Notes: generated from the letters alone by a model not told the origin. Numbered from the stretch's first letter, positions 46,503 through 58,076 are shown. The stretch: 64,000 nucleotides of DNA from Aquarana catesbeiana (GCF_042186555.1 NC_133324.1:71542793-71606792), one strand, 5' to 3'. Made by a program: numbers and translations.

Positions 46503-47290
46503 GAGGGAAGGGAAGGAAGCGCCTAACCTGCATGGTGTTTCACAATTTATTAAGTAAAATACCATATAAAACAAATAGAACTCACAAGCGGGTGAGGGGG
46601 AGAGAGAGGATGACAGTCCGCAATGGATTGTATTGAGCTGGGAGCTGTGTGGTAGTCCTTGGTGGAGAAGAGAGCAGGCTGTGGTGGGGAGCAAGTTGAG
46701 CCTGGACTACATTTAGCCTCAGGCTGATGAAGGAGGCGTGGTTAAGCTTCCGAAACGCGTCCCGATTGGCTCACACAGCGGTTGGACTGACAGCTCCTCT
46801 CACTACTCCAGCTGGACACATCTTTGGGCAGACATCCGATTTCAGGATATACCATCATGGCCACACAGGGCAATCTAATGCACAGACTCCAGGCTCATCT
46901 TGATTCTCACCACAGCCAGCTCTTTTCTCCACCAAGGACTACCACACAGCTCCCAGCTCATTACAATCCATTGCGGACTGTCTTCCTTTCGATCCCCCTC
47001 ACCCGCTTGTGAGTTCTATTTATTTCATATGGCATTTTACTCAATAAATTGTGCTACACTATGCCGGTTTGGCGCTTTCTTCCCATCCCTTCCCAATTTA
47101 CAGATCGTGGATTTCCAGCCCACAAATGAAAGCAGCCTCGCCAGCACCACAGCGTCAGCCATTTTCTACCAATTGACATTTTTATTCCTATACCTCTGGG
47201 AATAAGTATCTTTCAATACTTCTTTTTTAACCTGGTATATGACATTTTATCATTATAGGATGGGCACAGTGTCAGCGATGTAGAGTTTTT
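46503..47290 (+). mobile_element. Nonautonomous element with hammerhead-like motif, nested in Tc1
   Basis: Host text AACACGTGAATA (46489-46500) recurs as AACACATGAATA at the right junction (near 47300), a ~12-base duplication. Text from the left half (AACTCACAAGCGGGTGAGGG; GCAATGGATTGTA) reappears inverted in the right half (CCCTCACCCGCTTGTGAGTT; TACAATCCATTGC), so the element is partly palindromic. The motif lies at 46724-46761 and AATAAA at 47043-47048. Confidence 0.7.
46724..46761 (+). ncRNA. Hammerhead-like ribozyme motif, locus 6 (best core)
   Basis: CTGATGA, an extra A, stem II GGAGGC / GCTTCC (six pairs, one G-U) with loop GTGGTTAA, then GAAAC, GCGTC. GG before and CC after give two pairs of stem I. 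All core residues except the extra A match the hammerhead consensus. Stem III would be A-U, C-G closed by GC, too small alone, but ACGCGT is self-complementary, so two copies could pair. Confidence 0.55.
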
Positions 47291-47925
47291 TGGTCATAAC
47301 ACATGAATATGCTTTGATCTAAACCATTAAATTGTAGCTCTGGCTGTATGTTTAGGGTCGTTGTCCTGCTAGAAGGTGAACCTCCCCCTCAGTCTCAAGT
47401 CTTTTGCAGACTCTAACAGGTTTTCTTCTAAGATTGCCCTGTATTTGGCTCCATCCATCTTCCCATCAACTCTGACCAGCTCCCCTGTCCCTGCTGAAGA
47501 AAAGCATCCCCACAACATAATGCTGCCACCACCATGTTTCACGGTGGGGATGGTGTGTTCAGGGTGATGTGCAGTGTTAGTTTTCTGCCACACATAGCGT
47601 TTTGCTTTTAGGCCAAATAATTCAGTTTTGGTCTCATCTGACCAGAGCACCTTCTTCCACATGTTTGTTGTGTCCCCCACATGGCTTCTCATAAACTTCA
47701 AACGGGACTTCTTATGGCTTTCTTTCAACAATGGCTTTCTTATTGCCACTTTTCCATAAAGATAGTGGCGTTGCTATGAGGGTGCAAGGGGGGGGGGGGC
47801 CTTCCGCACCGGGTGACACCATAACATGACAAAATGTGGAAAATTTCAAGGGGTATGAATACTTTTTCAAGGCACTGTACTCGCAGTATTCAGTATAAGA
47901 TGGTCAGTTTTGTTTTCCTGCTGCT

Positions 47926-47930
<5 letters not shown>

Positions 47931-48000
<70 letters not shown>
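47931..48000. repeat. (TA)n microsatellite
   Basis: About 35 TA dinucleotides in a row. Confidence 0.95.
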
Positions 48001-48002
<2 letters not shown>

Positions 48003-48415
48003 AAGCCATAGTTTTACTTGATAAAAGCGTTTGTGCATTATTTCAGAAAAGCATGTGATGATTTTGATAGAATTTATCAGGATCGCAAAGAAAAACAATT
48101 ATATGATTAGGCAGATAAGGAGAAATTTGGCTTTCACTCCAGAATTTAACTCTGCTCTTTATATTCTTCATGGCGGCGGGGACTGCAGGGGGAGGGGTGG
48201 GGGAGGTGAACACCTGCAACTAATCGCCACAAAATTTGGATACGATTTAAACTTGCAGCTTTCAGTGGATCTTGAAGTGATCACTGGAATGCTGCCAACA
48301 TATACAGGAAGGATTGGAGTACCAAGTGCTGCTGTTGGACATACCAGACTGGCCAATATTTGTACTTTGCTGAATATCTTATTCACTTACATTTTTTATC
48401 ACTTATGCCGCGTAC
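48001..48415. other. Unclassified stretch with an orphan open frame
   Basis: The plus strand is open from 48031 for 140 codons, but the last ~13 codons are in the MITE that follows. The middle includes HLQLIATKFGYDLNLQLSVD and VITGMLPTYTGRIGVPSAAV. I recognise no family, and no splice or start context supports it. Possibly chance. Confidence 0.3.
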
Positions 48416-48822
48416 ACACGATCGGACATACCGACAACAAATGTTCAATGTGAGCTTGTTGTCGGAAATTCTGACCGTGTTTATGCTCCATCGGACATTT
48501 GCTGTCGGAATTTCCGACAAGAAATGTTTGACAGCAGGTTCTCAAATTTTCCGACAACTTCACTTGTCGGAAAGTCCGATCGTGTGCACACAAGTCCGTC
48601 ACACAAAAGCTCACGCACGCTCGGATTCAAGCAGAAGGAGCCGCACTCGTTAATGAACTTGCTTTTTCTAGTGCCGTCGTACGTGTTGTACGTCACCGCG
48701 TTCTTGGCGATCGGAATTTCCGACAACATTAGTGTGACAGTGTGTATGCAAGACAAGTTTGAGCCAACATCCAAAAAGTCCACGGTTTTGTTGTCGGAAT
48801 GTCCGATCGTGTGTACGCGGCA
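48416..48822. mobile_element. PIF/Harbinger-type MITE
   Basis: TGCCGCGTACACACGATCGG and CCGATCGTGTGTACGCGGCA, TTA on both sides (48413-48415 and 48823-48825). GTCGGAA/TTCCGAC words throughout. Confidence 0.92.
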
Positions 48823-48825
48823 TTA

Positions 48826-49570
48826 GACTTTCTATAAATCAATTAATATATTGATATTTCAATTTAATATAGATATGGCTTCATCTACAACACTTTGAAC
48901 ATCCATCCGTTTTAGTGTCATACATCCTTGTTTGTCTGGCACTTCATATCTCACCTTTGGTCAACCAATACTGTATGGGGTTCTTTTCATCAGCATAGAT
49001 GACAAGTGTTCACTATTATGTTTTTGCACCTTCAGTATTATCGATTTTCACACACCAGCTCCTCAGTGTCACTTATCACATCCGATTACACTCCCATATT
49101 TTCCCAATTGTATTACTTTTTTCATTCTCACACACACCACCTCATTTCATAGCATGTGTAAAAATATATTTGGGAATATACGAAATCCTGCGCTTATGGA
49201 GAGAAACCAATGAGGAAGAACTGCTGCCTCTAGTAATAAATCCACCTAAGTGGAAACAGAATGAATAAAAAAATAGGAGGGTAGAAGTGGCGCTGTTCTG
49301 GGGTGGAGTGTTTTAAACCCCTGGCTTGTGAAGGATCCCTAAATCTATTGAGTGAATTTCTGATATAATAACTGTGCAAATGATACAAAAACCAAGCCAA
49401 TAAATGTGCAAACTTATTATGCAAGTGATCTGGGTAATTATTGCAACAACCTAATGCAGTAATACTGGAATACAGATTTGCAAACAGTCCAACCAGTAAT
49501 TAGTATATTCCTTATGTGCAAAAAGCACAATTCAAAAAATGACAATCTGATGTGAGTTTAAAAAAATATA
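48826..49570. other. Non-coding retroelement-like text
   Basis: No gene. Phrases such as AAATCCTGCGCTTATGGAGAG suggest another short repeat family, but its limits are not visible. Confidence 0.35.
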
Positions 49571-49722
49571 TAAAAATCGTGCATAAAAACCAACATAAAA
49601 CACTTATAATGCCCTCTAGTGGAGTACTAGAGGAAGTGCTAGTGCACAGAAAAGTCCATATATCATGAATAAAGTATAAAGTGACAGGTGCTCTTCAAAA
49701 ATCTGTGTTCGGTGCTTCCCAA

Positions 49723-50983
49723 TAGGGATGAGCCGAACACCCTCCTGTTCGGTTTGCAGCAGAACATGCGAACAGGCAAAAAATTCAGCAGAACACACGA
49801 ACGCCGTTAAAGTCTATGGGACACAAATATGAATAATCAAAAGTACTAATTTCAAAGGCTTATATGCAAATTATTGTCAATAAAAGTGTTTGGGGACCCG
49901 GGTCCTGCCCCAGGGGACATGTATCAATGCAAAAAAAAAATTTTTAAATGGCCATTTTTTCGGGAGCAGTGATTTTTTTTTAACACTTAAAGTGAAACAA
50001 TTAAAATGAAATATTCCTTTAAATATTGTGCCTGGGGGGTGTCTATAGTATGCCTGTAAAGTGGCACATTTTTCCCATGTTTAGAACAGTACCAGAGCAA
50101 AATGACTTTTCTAAAGGAAAACTGCTTGCGGCTGTAATGAATTCTCAGGTCTTGGCAATATAGATAAAACTCACTGAAAAAAAAGAGCATGCCCCCCCCC
50201 CCCCCCCCAGTCCATTACCAGGCCCTTTGGGTCTGGTATGAACATTAAGGGGAACCCCGAACCAAAATTTAAAAAAAAATGTGCATGGGGGTCAGTTAAA
50301 ATCCATACCAGGCCCTTCGGGTCTGATATGGAAATTAAGGAGAACCCTGCACCAAATTTTTTTTTTTTAAATGGCGTAGGGGTCCCCCTCAAAATCCATA
50401 CCAGACCCTTCAAAATCCATACCAGACCCCCCGCCCGCAGACCCGGACAACCAACGGTCGGGGTTGTCGGGAAGAGGCCCTTGTCCTCATCAACATGGAG
50501 ACGAGGTGCTTTGGGGTGGGGGGGCCCGCAGGGCCCCTTGGAATCCATACCAGACCAAAGGGCCTGGTATGCTCTTGGAGAGGAACCCATGCTGGTTTTT
50601 TATTTAAAATTTGGCGTGGAGTTCCCCCTCAAGATTCATACCAAACACAGTGCTTGGTATTGGCGGGGATCCAAGTCGGATCCCCGTTCAATATGAGTAG
50701 GTACCCTGTCGTGTTGCTATGGAAATGGCAAACTGCAGCTAAACGCAACCACAGCTAATCGCACTGTACAAATATCGCAGTGCCTGGTGTCTTGAATTTC
50801 ACAGAAAAAAAACATACTTTTAACTGCGGCATAATAGCCGTCCTTGTGAAAGGTGCCTAACGGTGTTCCGGCAGCTTTCGGATTTGCTCTGAACACCGCA
50901 TATTGTTCGGTGTTCACAGAACATCCGAACAACCAAAGATCGGCCCAAACGTATGCTCGGGCCGGACAGTTCGCCCATCCCTA
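49723..50983. mobile_element. hAT-type nonautonomous element (TAGGGATGAGC ends)
   Basis: TAGGGATGAGCCGAACACC at the left and GGACAGTTCGCCCATCCCTA at the right. Flanks CTTCCCAA and CTTCTTAA (6 of 8 match); the other arm of the host shows the original was CTTCTTAA. The core (50200-50690) has ~100-bp imperfect repeats of AAATCCATACCAGGCCCTT. No transposase. Confidence 0.75.
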
Positions 50984-51044
50984 CTTCTTAAAAGGGGCCT
51001 CATAAGAAATGCACTCACCGGAAACCATTCACCCTACAAGGAGG

Positions 51045-51392
51045 CAGTGGCGTTGCTAGGGGGTGGCTTTTGGGGCTATAGCCCCGAATCTGGCGTCCAT
51101 AGCCCCGAATCTCTGCAGGGGCCTCCAAGAGGAGGGGAGGCTCTCTGGGGACCCTGATGTAAGTGGGGGGCTCTCTGGGCACCCTGATGTAAGGGGGAGA
51201 CTCTCTGGGGACCCTGATTTAAGGGGGAGGCTTTCTGGGGACCCTAATGTAAGTGGGGGGCTCTCTGGGGATATATACACACATGTATATTACTGTATAT
51301 ACATGCGTATGCCCACCTAAGCGTATGACTTTCTTTACTACGCTGCTATGGGCTCTAGCCCCAGATCTTTTGTAGACCTAGCAACGCCCCTG
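51045..51392. mobile_element. hAT MITE (CAGTGGCGTTGCTAG ends)
   Basis: CAGTGGCGTTGCTAGG and CTAGCAACGCCCCTG with perfect CAAGGAGG duplications (51037-51044 and 51393-51400). The same ends and GGGGCTATAGCCCC as in the 20251 element. It holds a 30-bp tandem repeat. Confidence 0.93.
51141..51270. repeat. 30-bp tandem repeat inside hAT MITE
   Basis: Units of CTCTCTGGGGACCCTGATGT plus AAGTGGGGGG begin at 51141, 51171, 51201, 51231 and 51261. Open on both strands because the period is a multiple of 3. Confidence 0.92.
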
Positions 51393-51640
51393 CAAGGAGG
51401 TATTACACCTTCACAGTATTTGCCACTGTGTAGCACCCAGTAAAACCTTTGGTCCTATTTCAGCTGGTTGCTTCCGTGTTTGCGGTGTAAGGCATAAAAT
51501 AGTCTCCTTGCAGCTGGCCCCTTATTGCTCCCACCTTTAGCTGTCTGATCCCCAGCAGGGGCTCAGACAGCTCCGGTGAGTGCATTTCTTATGGGGCACC
51601 TTTTAAGAAGCACCGAATACAGTTATGTTTCACCTCATCA

Positions 51641-52160
51641 CACTAATGGTAATACAATTTATTTTATGAATAAACCAGCAATAAATAAATGAACAAACTA
51701 TAAAATAAAATACATTAATAATATCAATCTATATAATTTTAGTACTTGACTGAGTATATACTAGTCTGGTGTCGCAAAGCAGTACTGAACCGTCACAGAA
51801 TATCTGCTGTTTACTCATTGAGATTTTTGAATACCAAATTGCAGGTGCCACATTTCCCCTTTTCCTCTCAAGGTCCAAGAGCGTGGCTTCTTGTAAGCCC
51901 TGTGGACTATGGACTCGCCTGGAAGGTGCGGAGGGGACATGCGAGGATCTTGGGATCACTGAACGCAGGCGTTTTTAGCAATTCTGGTTGTGCGATACAT
52001 TCTCACCTTTCCATCATCTGAATGGTAAATATATCACCACACATATGGAGATGTATTTTTGCACAATATTAAAATGTCCAATAATGCTTTGTATGCTGCA
52101 AAATGTCAATAATGTTGTCTAAATAAGAAATTTTTCTTGATATATTTCCCTAGAATAATA
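51641..52160. other. No gene recognised
   Basis: AT-rich DNA. An open frame at 51746-52021 has no recognised domain. The right part leads into the hammerhead-type element. Confidence 0.35.
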
Positions 52161-52164
52161 AATC

Positions 52165-52375
52165 ACCCTGAAGAAGACCACAAATGAAAGGGTCAAAATG
52201 CATTGGGGTAGTCATGCGGATAGCAGTGTTGTAATGTAATTTGCAAACCATGGTCTCCTTGGCGCATTGTTTGCATGAGTGATGAGTGTTCATGTTGTTG
52301 TTTGTGTCGCTAACCAGAGCCTATATTTTAAACTCATTGTACATTTGAATTTATTTTTTGACTTAATAAAAGATC
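52165..52375 (+). mobile_element. Short element with hammerhead-like motif and AATAAA
   Basis: The motif at 52168-52204 is followed ~160 bases later by AATAAA (52365-52370). No coding frame. Same plan as at 25777-26010. Confidence 0.45.
52168..52204 (+). ncRNA. Hammerhead-like motif, locus 7
   Basis: CTGAAGA, extra A, stem GACC / GGTC, then AAAAT, GCATT, with CC before and GGGG after. G12 is A, so it is probably inactive. The short palindrome is ATGCAT, a double change from ACGCGT that keeps pairing. Confidence 0.45.
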
Positions 52376-52790
52376 TTTAACTAATTATCTATTTAGAAAT
52401 ATCCTGATGCTAAAAACCCCTTAGGGAAACTCTTTCTTTTTTTGCAATTTTTGAGGTGTGCAGCATTGTTGACTCCCATATATGTGTCCTTCCATTCCGC
52501 TCTTTGTATTCTAGACCTTACTGCTCTGCCCATACATGTAGAAGACTAGTTTGCACTATGCCAGGTGTGGTTAATGAAAAGAGAATTGCATTCAGCAATT
52601 TGTGAAAAATAATGTAAAAAATAATAAAAATAAATAAAATAAAAAATAACAAATTCATGTTTTAAAAAAATAAAAATCAAACACTCTTCTAGAACTAAAT
52701 GTAAAAATGACTGAGCTGTTGAAATAGTGGTGTCACCAGCCTCTATGTAACATTAGTACAGTTAAATAAAACTTCAGTATATAACATATA
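52376..52790. other. AT-rich, no gene
   Basis: Runs of ATAAAAATAAATAAAATAA near 52620-52680. Nothing else recognised. Confidence 0.5.
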
Positions 52791-54296
52791 CAGTGGGGAC
52801 GGAAAGTATTCAGACCCCCTTAAATTTTTCACTCTTTGTTATATTGCAGCCATTTGCTAAAATCATTTAAGTTCATTTTTTTCCCTCATTAATGTACACA
52901 CAACACCCCATATTGACAGAAAAACACAGAATTGTTGACATTTTTGCAGATTTATTAAAAAAGAAAAACTGAAATATCACATGGTCCTAAGTATTCAGAC
53001 CCTTTGCTCAGTATTTAGTAGAAGCACCCTTTTGATCTAATACAGCCATGAGTCTTTTTGGGAAAGATGCAACAAGTTTTTCACACCTGGATTTGGGGAT
53101 CCTCTGCCATTCCTCCTTGCAGATCCTCTCCAGTTCTGTCAGGTTGGATGGTAAACGTTGGTGGACAGTCATTTTTAGGTCTCTCCAGAGATGCTCAATT
53201 GGGTTTAAGTCAGGGCTCTGGCTGGGCCATTCAAGAACAGTCACAGAGTTTTTGTGAAGCCACTCATCATTCATCTTTCCTTCGATTGCAACCAGTCATC
53301 CTGTCCCTGCAGCTGAAAAACACCCCCACAGCATGATGCTGCCACCACCATGCTTCACTGTTGGGACTGTATTGGACAGGTGATGAGCAGTGCCTGGTTT
53401 TCTCCACACATACCACTTAGAATTAAGGCCAAAAAGTTCTATCTTGGTCTCATCAGACCAGAGAATCTTATTTCTCACCATCTTGGAGTCCTTCAGGTGT
53501 TTTTTAGCAAACTCCATGCGGGCTTTCATGTGTCTTGCACTGAGGAGAGGCTTCCGTCGGGCCACTCTGCCATAAAGCCCCGACTGGTGGAGGGCTGCAG
53601 TGATGGTTGACCTTCTACAACTTTCTCCCATCTCCCGAATGCATCTCTGGAGCTCAGCCACACTGATCTTTGGGTTCTTCTTTACCTCTCTCACCAAGGC
53701 TCTTCTCCCCCGATAGCTCAGTTTGGCCAGCTCTAGGAAGGGTTCTGGTTGTCCCAAACATCTTCCATTTAAGGATTATGGAGGCCACTGTGCTCTTAGG
53801 AACCTTAAGTGCAGCAGAATTTTTTTTTGTAACCTTGGCCAGATCTGTGCCTTGCCACAATTCTGTCTCTGAGCTCTTCAGGCAGTTCCTTTGACCTCAT
53901 GATTCTCATTTGCTCTGACAAGCACTGTAAGCTGTAAGGTCTTATATAGACAGGTGTGTGGCTTTCCTAATCAAGTACAATCAGTATAATCAAACACAGC
54001 TGGACTCAAATGAAGGTGTAGAACCATCTCAAGGATGATCAGAAGAAATGGACAGTACCTGAGTTAAATCTATGAGTGTCACAGCAAAGGGTCTGAATAC
54101 TTAGGACCATGTGATTTCAGTTTTTCTTTTTTAATAAATCTGCAAAAATGTCAACAATTCTGTGTTTTTCTGTCATATGGGGTGCTGTGTGTACATTAAT
54201 GAGGAAAAAAATGAACTTAAATGATTTTAGTAACTGGCTGCAATTGAACAAAGAGTGAAAAATTTAAGGGGATCTGAATACTTTCCGTCCCCACTG
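52791..54296 (-). mobile_element. Tc1-like transposon (CAGTGGGGACGGAAAG ends), deleted inside
   Basis: TA at 52789-52790 and 54297-54298. CAGTGGGGACGGAAAGTATT at the left and its inverse at the right; the terminal repeats are long (about 200 bases) and well kept. 1506 bp because part of the transposase gene is lost. A fourth Tc1 family in the window. Confidence 0.93.
53008..53900 (-). pseudogene. Tc1-like transposase with deleted catalytic core
   Basis: The start is at 53900 (MRSKELPEELRDRIVARHRS), with a frameshift at the poly-A near 53825. Then [15 protein letters not shown] (helix-turn-helix) and [10 protein letters not shown]. The part 53296-53757 is open with [20 protein letters not shown] (first D) and [17 protein letters not shown]. 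Near 53275-53300 the text jumps from an EGKMN-type end straight to DEWLHKNSVTVLEW: about 45 residues including the QDNDPKH motif (second catalytic D) are missing. The C-terminus has [14 protein letters not shown] (E) and ends GASTKY at 53008. Catalytically dead by deletion. Confidence 0.92.
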
Positions 54297-54298
54297 TA

Positions 54299-54780
54299 TA
54301 TTATTATAGATTGAAAAGAAAATGCTAAAAAGTCCACTAGAACAATATATATTATTATACACAATATAAATAAGAGAACACTTCTTCCAGTCCAGAATAA
54401 ATGTGCCAAGGTAAGTTATTAGGACCTCTGATGACTCAATATATGTGAAATCACTTCACGCCAGTGTAGAAGTTTGCTTGCAAGTCCACCACCAGAAACC
54501 TCCAAACAATAACAATAGCAAAAAAATGCCCAAAACTCTTAAACTCGTGTTTAGGAGCTGCTAGTGTACATGAAGCCTTAAGAACAAGTACTGAACATAA
54601 ATGTGTCTTTAAATCTCATTCATCTGCTGTCATCATGAAAGATGGATGTGGATACATTTCTTGAGCTGATGTGCACCTCTCTCTCTCAGCCACCCCCTAC
54701 GCATTTCATCGTAATGACGTCATCGGGGGCACCAGGAAGGCATTCAGCAGTTTAACAGTTTTTTGAGAATTCTCCAGCTC
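54299..54780 (-). mobile_element. Short element with hammerhead-like motif (minus strand)
   Basis: Non-coding text ending in the motif at 54697-54728. No clear poly(A) signal found in the expected direction. The limits are uncertain. Confidence 0.35.
54697..54728 (-). ncRNA. Hammerhead-like motif, locus 8
   Basis: On the minus strand: CCGATGA (U4 changed to C), extra C, stem GTC / GAT with loop ATTAC, then GAAAT, GCGTA, with CCC before and GGG after for stem I. The short palindrome-like part is ATGCGT. Confidence 0.4.
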
Positions 54781-55355
54781 CATTTTAATTAAGCTGAACT
54801 AAAGCCATCGACTTATCCATTTCCCAAGAAAGTTAAATTCAAGGCTTGCCATGAATGATAACTGTCACAGTTTTCCCTCAAACTGTCAGACCATCAAATG
54901 GCTTGTGTCATAAATGACCACGTGTGCAGCACCAAGGCAAGAGCACATCAAACAGAATCTAAGAGTGCAGTTTCCTTGTCTGTACTTGATGGGAGGGTTT
55001 AGTTCTGCTTTAATACGGAATGCAGGTTCTGCATGCTGGCTGTAGCTTTACCAGTACTTTGAATTTAGCAGCCCCTTTGACATGCCAGATACTTAATAAA
55101 TGCCTACCGAAGGCTACTAAATGGCTGCTGAACACACCAACAGAAGATAGTAGACAGTTGGACATGGGACCTCTAGTCTGAAAGCAGTGTCTAAAAGCAG
55201 AGCTACTACTGGCCACCATTGGAGGAAGGTGAATGGAGGAATTGAAACAAACTGTTCTGGGATCAATGAAGTGAGTCCTGTTTTAGTTTCCTCCAGTGGT
55301 GGCCTGGAGCAGTTGCTTCCAGACTAGAGGTCCTATTCATTATTCCTGTTCACCG
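54781..55355. other. No gene recognised
   Basis: Non-coding; contains CCTCTAGTCTGAAAGCAGTG and, farther on, its near reverse complement AGACTAGAGGTCC, so it may be part of an inverted-repeat element. Confidence 0.35.
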
Positions 55356-56570
55356 ATGTAGCGCCCTGGGGTTTAGCCAGGCAGCTCCTCACCAAATTCC
55401 TTAGTAGGGGTAGCAACCACAGTTAAATTGTTAGAGATCCATTTATTTCTCCCTAAGTTTGACCTTGTTGTTGTTGTACTTTTCTCTCTACCACTAGGTG
55501 GCCGGGCACTTGGTGGTATTAGATATGAGAAAGGCAACAAAAGGTCAGGTAATGGGTATGTGGGTGTCCCGGCCAATAGGCAGGGGTTTTCTTTAATCCC
55601 TTGGCCTGCTGGGAAAGCTTATATATTCGGTTGAGGTCAGGTGATCTGTGTTCTGTGCCACCCGGACTGCCATCTGGGTGGATGTGTGTCATCTGCCCCG
55701 GGATGCTAGGCCAGAAATTGGGCCTATCCCGGAAGCATTTGGCTGCCAAACTGTGTGAGGGTCTATCCAGAAGTAAGAGGGCAGCGGAGGGGTTGGGACT
55801 GCGGCTTGCAGTTCAACCAAAAGTGACAGTTCTCTCGGCCGGAAAACCTGTCAGTGGTCAGAGGTAGAAGGGAAGCTGTCACCACGAAGGGACCAATTGC
55901 CTTTACCAGGGACCACAGAGTAACTGAAGCAAGTACCGGAACCATATTCTCACCGAAGGGCACGGTGGAGAATTGAGAAACTTCAGGCGATGATCAAGTG
56001 AGGGACCCAACCAGCGGAGGAGACGCTTGCAGAGCAGCCTTGTGTGTCAAGCCGGGGACCGAGCCGGTTAGCAGGGGTGAAGCTTGAGGAGTATCTGGAG
56101 TGCCAAGCTAGGGACCCAGCAGAGAAGCAGGGGTGATGCATGAGGGGATACCACCGCCAACCTTGGAAGAGCTCAAGGGATTCATAGTCAGTGAATCAGT
56201 GGGTCTATTGAGAGACCAGGAGCTCAGTATTGAAGAACTACAAGGAGCAGTTGTAGTGGAGCTGAAAGAACTGATACGTTGAGTTAGAAACTGTTACCGG
56301 ACTGTTGCCATAGGAGACAGCAATCCTGCACGTGCAGAAGTGGCGCCTTGCTGGGGCCTTTCCCTGTATGGCTGTTCTCCTATTGAAGTCTCGGTGGCTG
56401 CCAAATGAGTTTGAAACTTTCTAAGGGTGTCCTGGCCCTAACCCTCTTTCCCTCAAAATATATAAAAGGACTGTCAAAAGGAATATAACCTCTTTTGCAT
56501 CCAAGAAGTGTCTGGCGCCCAATGACTTTCACCATCTTTGCATCCACTATGCCTCACAACCAATCACATA
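55356..56570 (+). mobile_element. Possible solo LTR
   Basis: Begins TGTAGCGCCCTGGGGTTTAG and is a ~1.2-kb GC-richer block with a TATATAAAAGG box at 56459-56469 and no coding domain. Size and TG start would fit a solo LTR of a Gypsy-type or endogenous retrovirus element, but I see neither a certain CA end nor a target duplication, and no second copy is in the window. Confidence 0.35.
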
Positions 56571-56933
56571 TTGAAGGATGTCAGCTATCTTTGGCCTTGC
56601 CTCATTAGACCAAAATAGGTAAAAGACCTTGGTACACCCACAAAACAGTTACACCTTGCAAATTACTTTTTTCATCACGATGTAGGGACAAGTAAGAATA
56701 AATCATATAGGTGCTCAGGGGGCGCTAAAAGCAGGTGGTTGATCTACATTTCTACACCATTTTACTCCAATCGCCCAACCTAAACTGTTCAATGGTGGCC
56801 TGGAGGGGTAGTACGTATTGCTTCTGCAGCATGGTAGATTAATAGAAAATCCCTGTTTGGCTGAAAAAACAAGTGCAGTCTTCTGAATGCTTGGAAACTG
56901 CTGTTCTACGGCCAATCCAATTGAACTTTCAGT
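56571..56933. other. No gene recognised
   Basis: Non-coding DNA with no repeat that I can support. Confidence 0.35.
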
Positions 56934-58076
56934 TTAACCCTTTCATGACTAAGCCTATTTTTGACATTTGGTGTTTAAAATCCATATTTTTTGCTAGAAA
57001 ATTACTTAGAGTCCCCAAACATTATATATATTTTTTAGCAGAGAATCTAGAGAATAAAATGGTGATTGTTGCAATATTTTATATCACATGGTATTTGTGC
57101 AGCGGTGTTTCAAAATGCAACTTTTTGGGAAAAGGGACACTTTCATGAATTTAAAAAAAAACAAACAGTAAATAGATACCAAACATGTCACACTTTATAA
57201 TTGCACGCACTCGTGGAATGGCGACAAACTACGGTACCTAAAAATCTCCATAGGCGACGCTTTAAATTTTTTTTACGGTTACCAGGTTAGAGTTACAGAG
57301 GAGGTCTAGCAATATTGCTCTCGCTCCAGCGATCGCAGCGATACCTCACATGTGTGATTTGAACACCGTTTACATATGCGGGCACGACTGTATGCGTTTT
57401 CTTTGCTGCACGAGCTCACGGGGACGGGGGCGCTTTTAAAAGCATTTTTTTTTCTTATTTATTTTATTTATTTTTATATGATGATTTTATATGATGGAAA
57501 CATCAGCTGCGGTGCCGACATCGCTGGACTCCAGGACAAGTAAGGGTCGGTTCACACATGGGCAACACGACTTTAGCGCGACTTTGTACCGCGACTTCAA
57601 CGCGGCTTCAGCGCGACTTTAGCGCGACTTCAGCGCGACTTCGGCAAATTACGAGGCGACTTGAAGTCGCCTCCATGACAGGCGACTTCGCCTGTGGCCA
57701 ATCACCTCTCTGGGAGGGAGGGGGGAGGGAGGGGTTTTCTCTGCAAAGTCGCTTGAGAGATCCGACTTGCAGGCGACTTACATTGAGTTGAATGGGTACA
57801 AGTCGCCTACAAGTCGGATAGAAGTAGTACAGGAACCTTTTTTGAAGTCGGAGCGACTTCAGTAGTGTCAGTTAAGACGGTTCAATTCACTACAATTGTA
57901 ATCTAAATGCAAAGCGACTTGGGGCGACTTGGGGCGACTTGAGGGCGTACAAGTCGGATCCCAAGTCGCCCCAGTGTGAACCGAGCCTAAGTGTCCGATC
58001 GTTAAAAGTCAGCAGCTGCAGTATGTGCAGCTGCTGGCTTTTAATTTTTGCAACGGTGGGCGGACCTCCACTTTAA
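56934..58076. repeat. TTAA-bounded repeat hosting a MITE
   Basis: TTAACCCTTTCATGACTAAG at the left and GGACCTCCACTTTAA at the right. The two ends are not inverted copies of each other, so the TTAA flanks may be chance or mark a composite. CAGCAGCTGCAGTATGTGCA near 58010 is a small palindrome. A Harbinger-like MITE is nested at 57544-57987. Confidence 0.4.
57544..57987. mobile_element. Harbinger-like MITE rich in GCGACTT
   Basis: GGGTCGGTTCACACATGGGC and CCCCAGTGTGAACCGAGCC, TAA on both sides (57541-57543 and 57988-57990). GCGACTT occurs well over ten times in the two orientations. Confidence 0.88.

Larger units (their letters stand above)
46270..47755 (-). pseudogene. Tc1-like transposase, split by insertion
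   Basis: The minus-strand part 47369-47749 is open for 126 codons: VAIRKPLLKESHKKSRLKFM, LWSDETKTELFGLKAKRYVW (first catalytic D), [20 protein letters not shown] and DLRLRGRFTF. After it the QDNDPKH region is decayed, then the nested element intervenes. The rest (46341-46500) gives [20 protein letters not shown] with the catalytic E, and FCKEEWAKN. The N-terminal DNA-binding domain is gone. Inactive. Confidence 0.85.
46041..47877 (-). mobile_element. Tc1-like transposon, minus strand, with nested element
   Basis: TA at 46039-46040 and 47878-47879. CAGTGCCTTGAAAAAGTATT at both ends. Interrupted by a hammerhead-type element (46503-47290). Next to its right end (47763-47818) there is a fragment TAGTGGCGTTGCTATGAGGG...GGTGACACCAT that looks hAT-derived and replaces the start of the transposase gene. 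Confidence 0.88.
49571..51640. mobile_element. Inverted-repeat element hosting two hAT insertions
   Basis: CTTCTTAAAAGGGGCCTCAT and AATGCACTCACCGG (50984-51021) are answered by CCGGTGAGTGCATTTCTTAT and GGCACCTTTTAAGAAGCACC (51573-51614). Left of the first hAT the arm continues as TGTGTTCGGTGCTTC. The true outer ends are uncertain. Confidence 0.6.

Noticed and set aside
48031..48453. 140-codon open frame as a host exon
   Set aside because: No recognised family, ends inside a MITE, no splice context; kept only as an orphan note.
55356..56570. Full endogenous retrovirus
   Set aside because: No second LTR, primer binding site, gag, pol or env similarity; at most a solo LTR.
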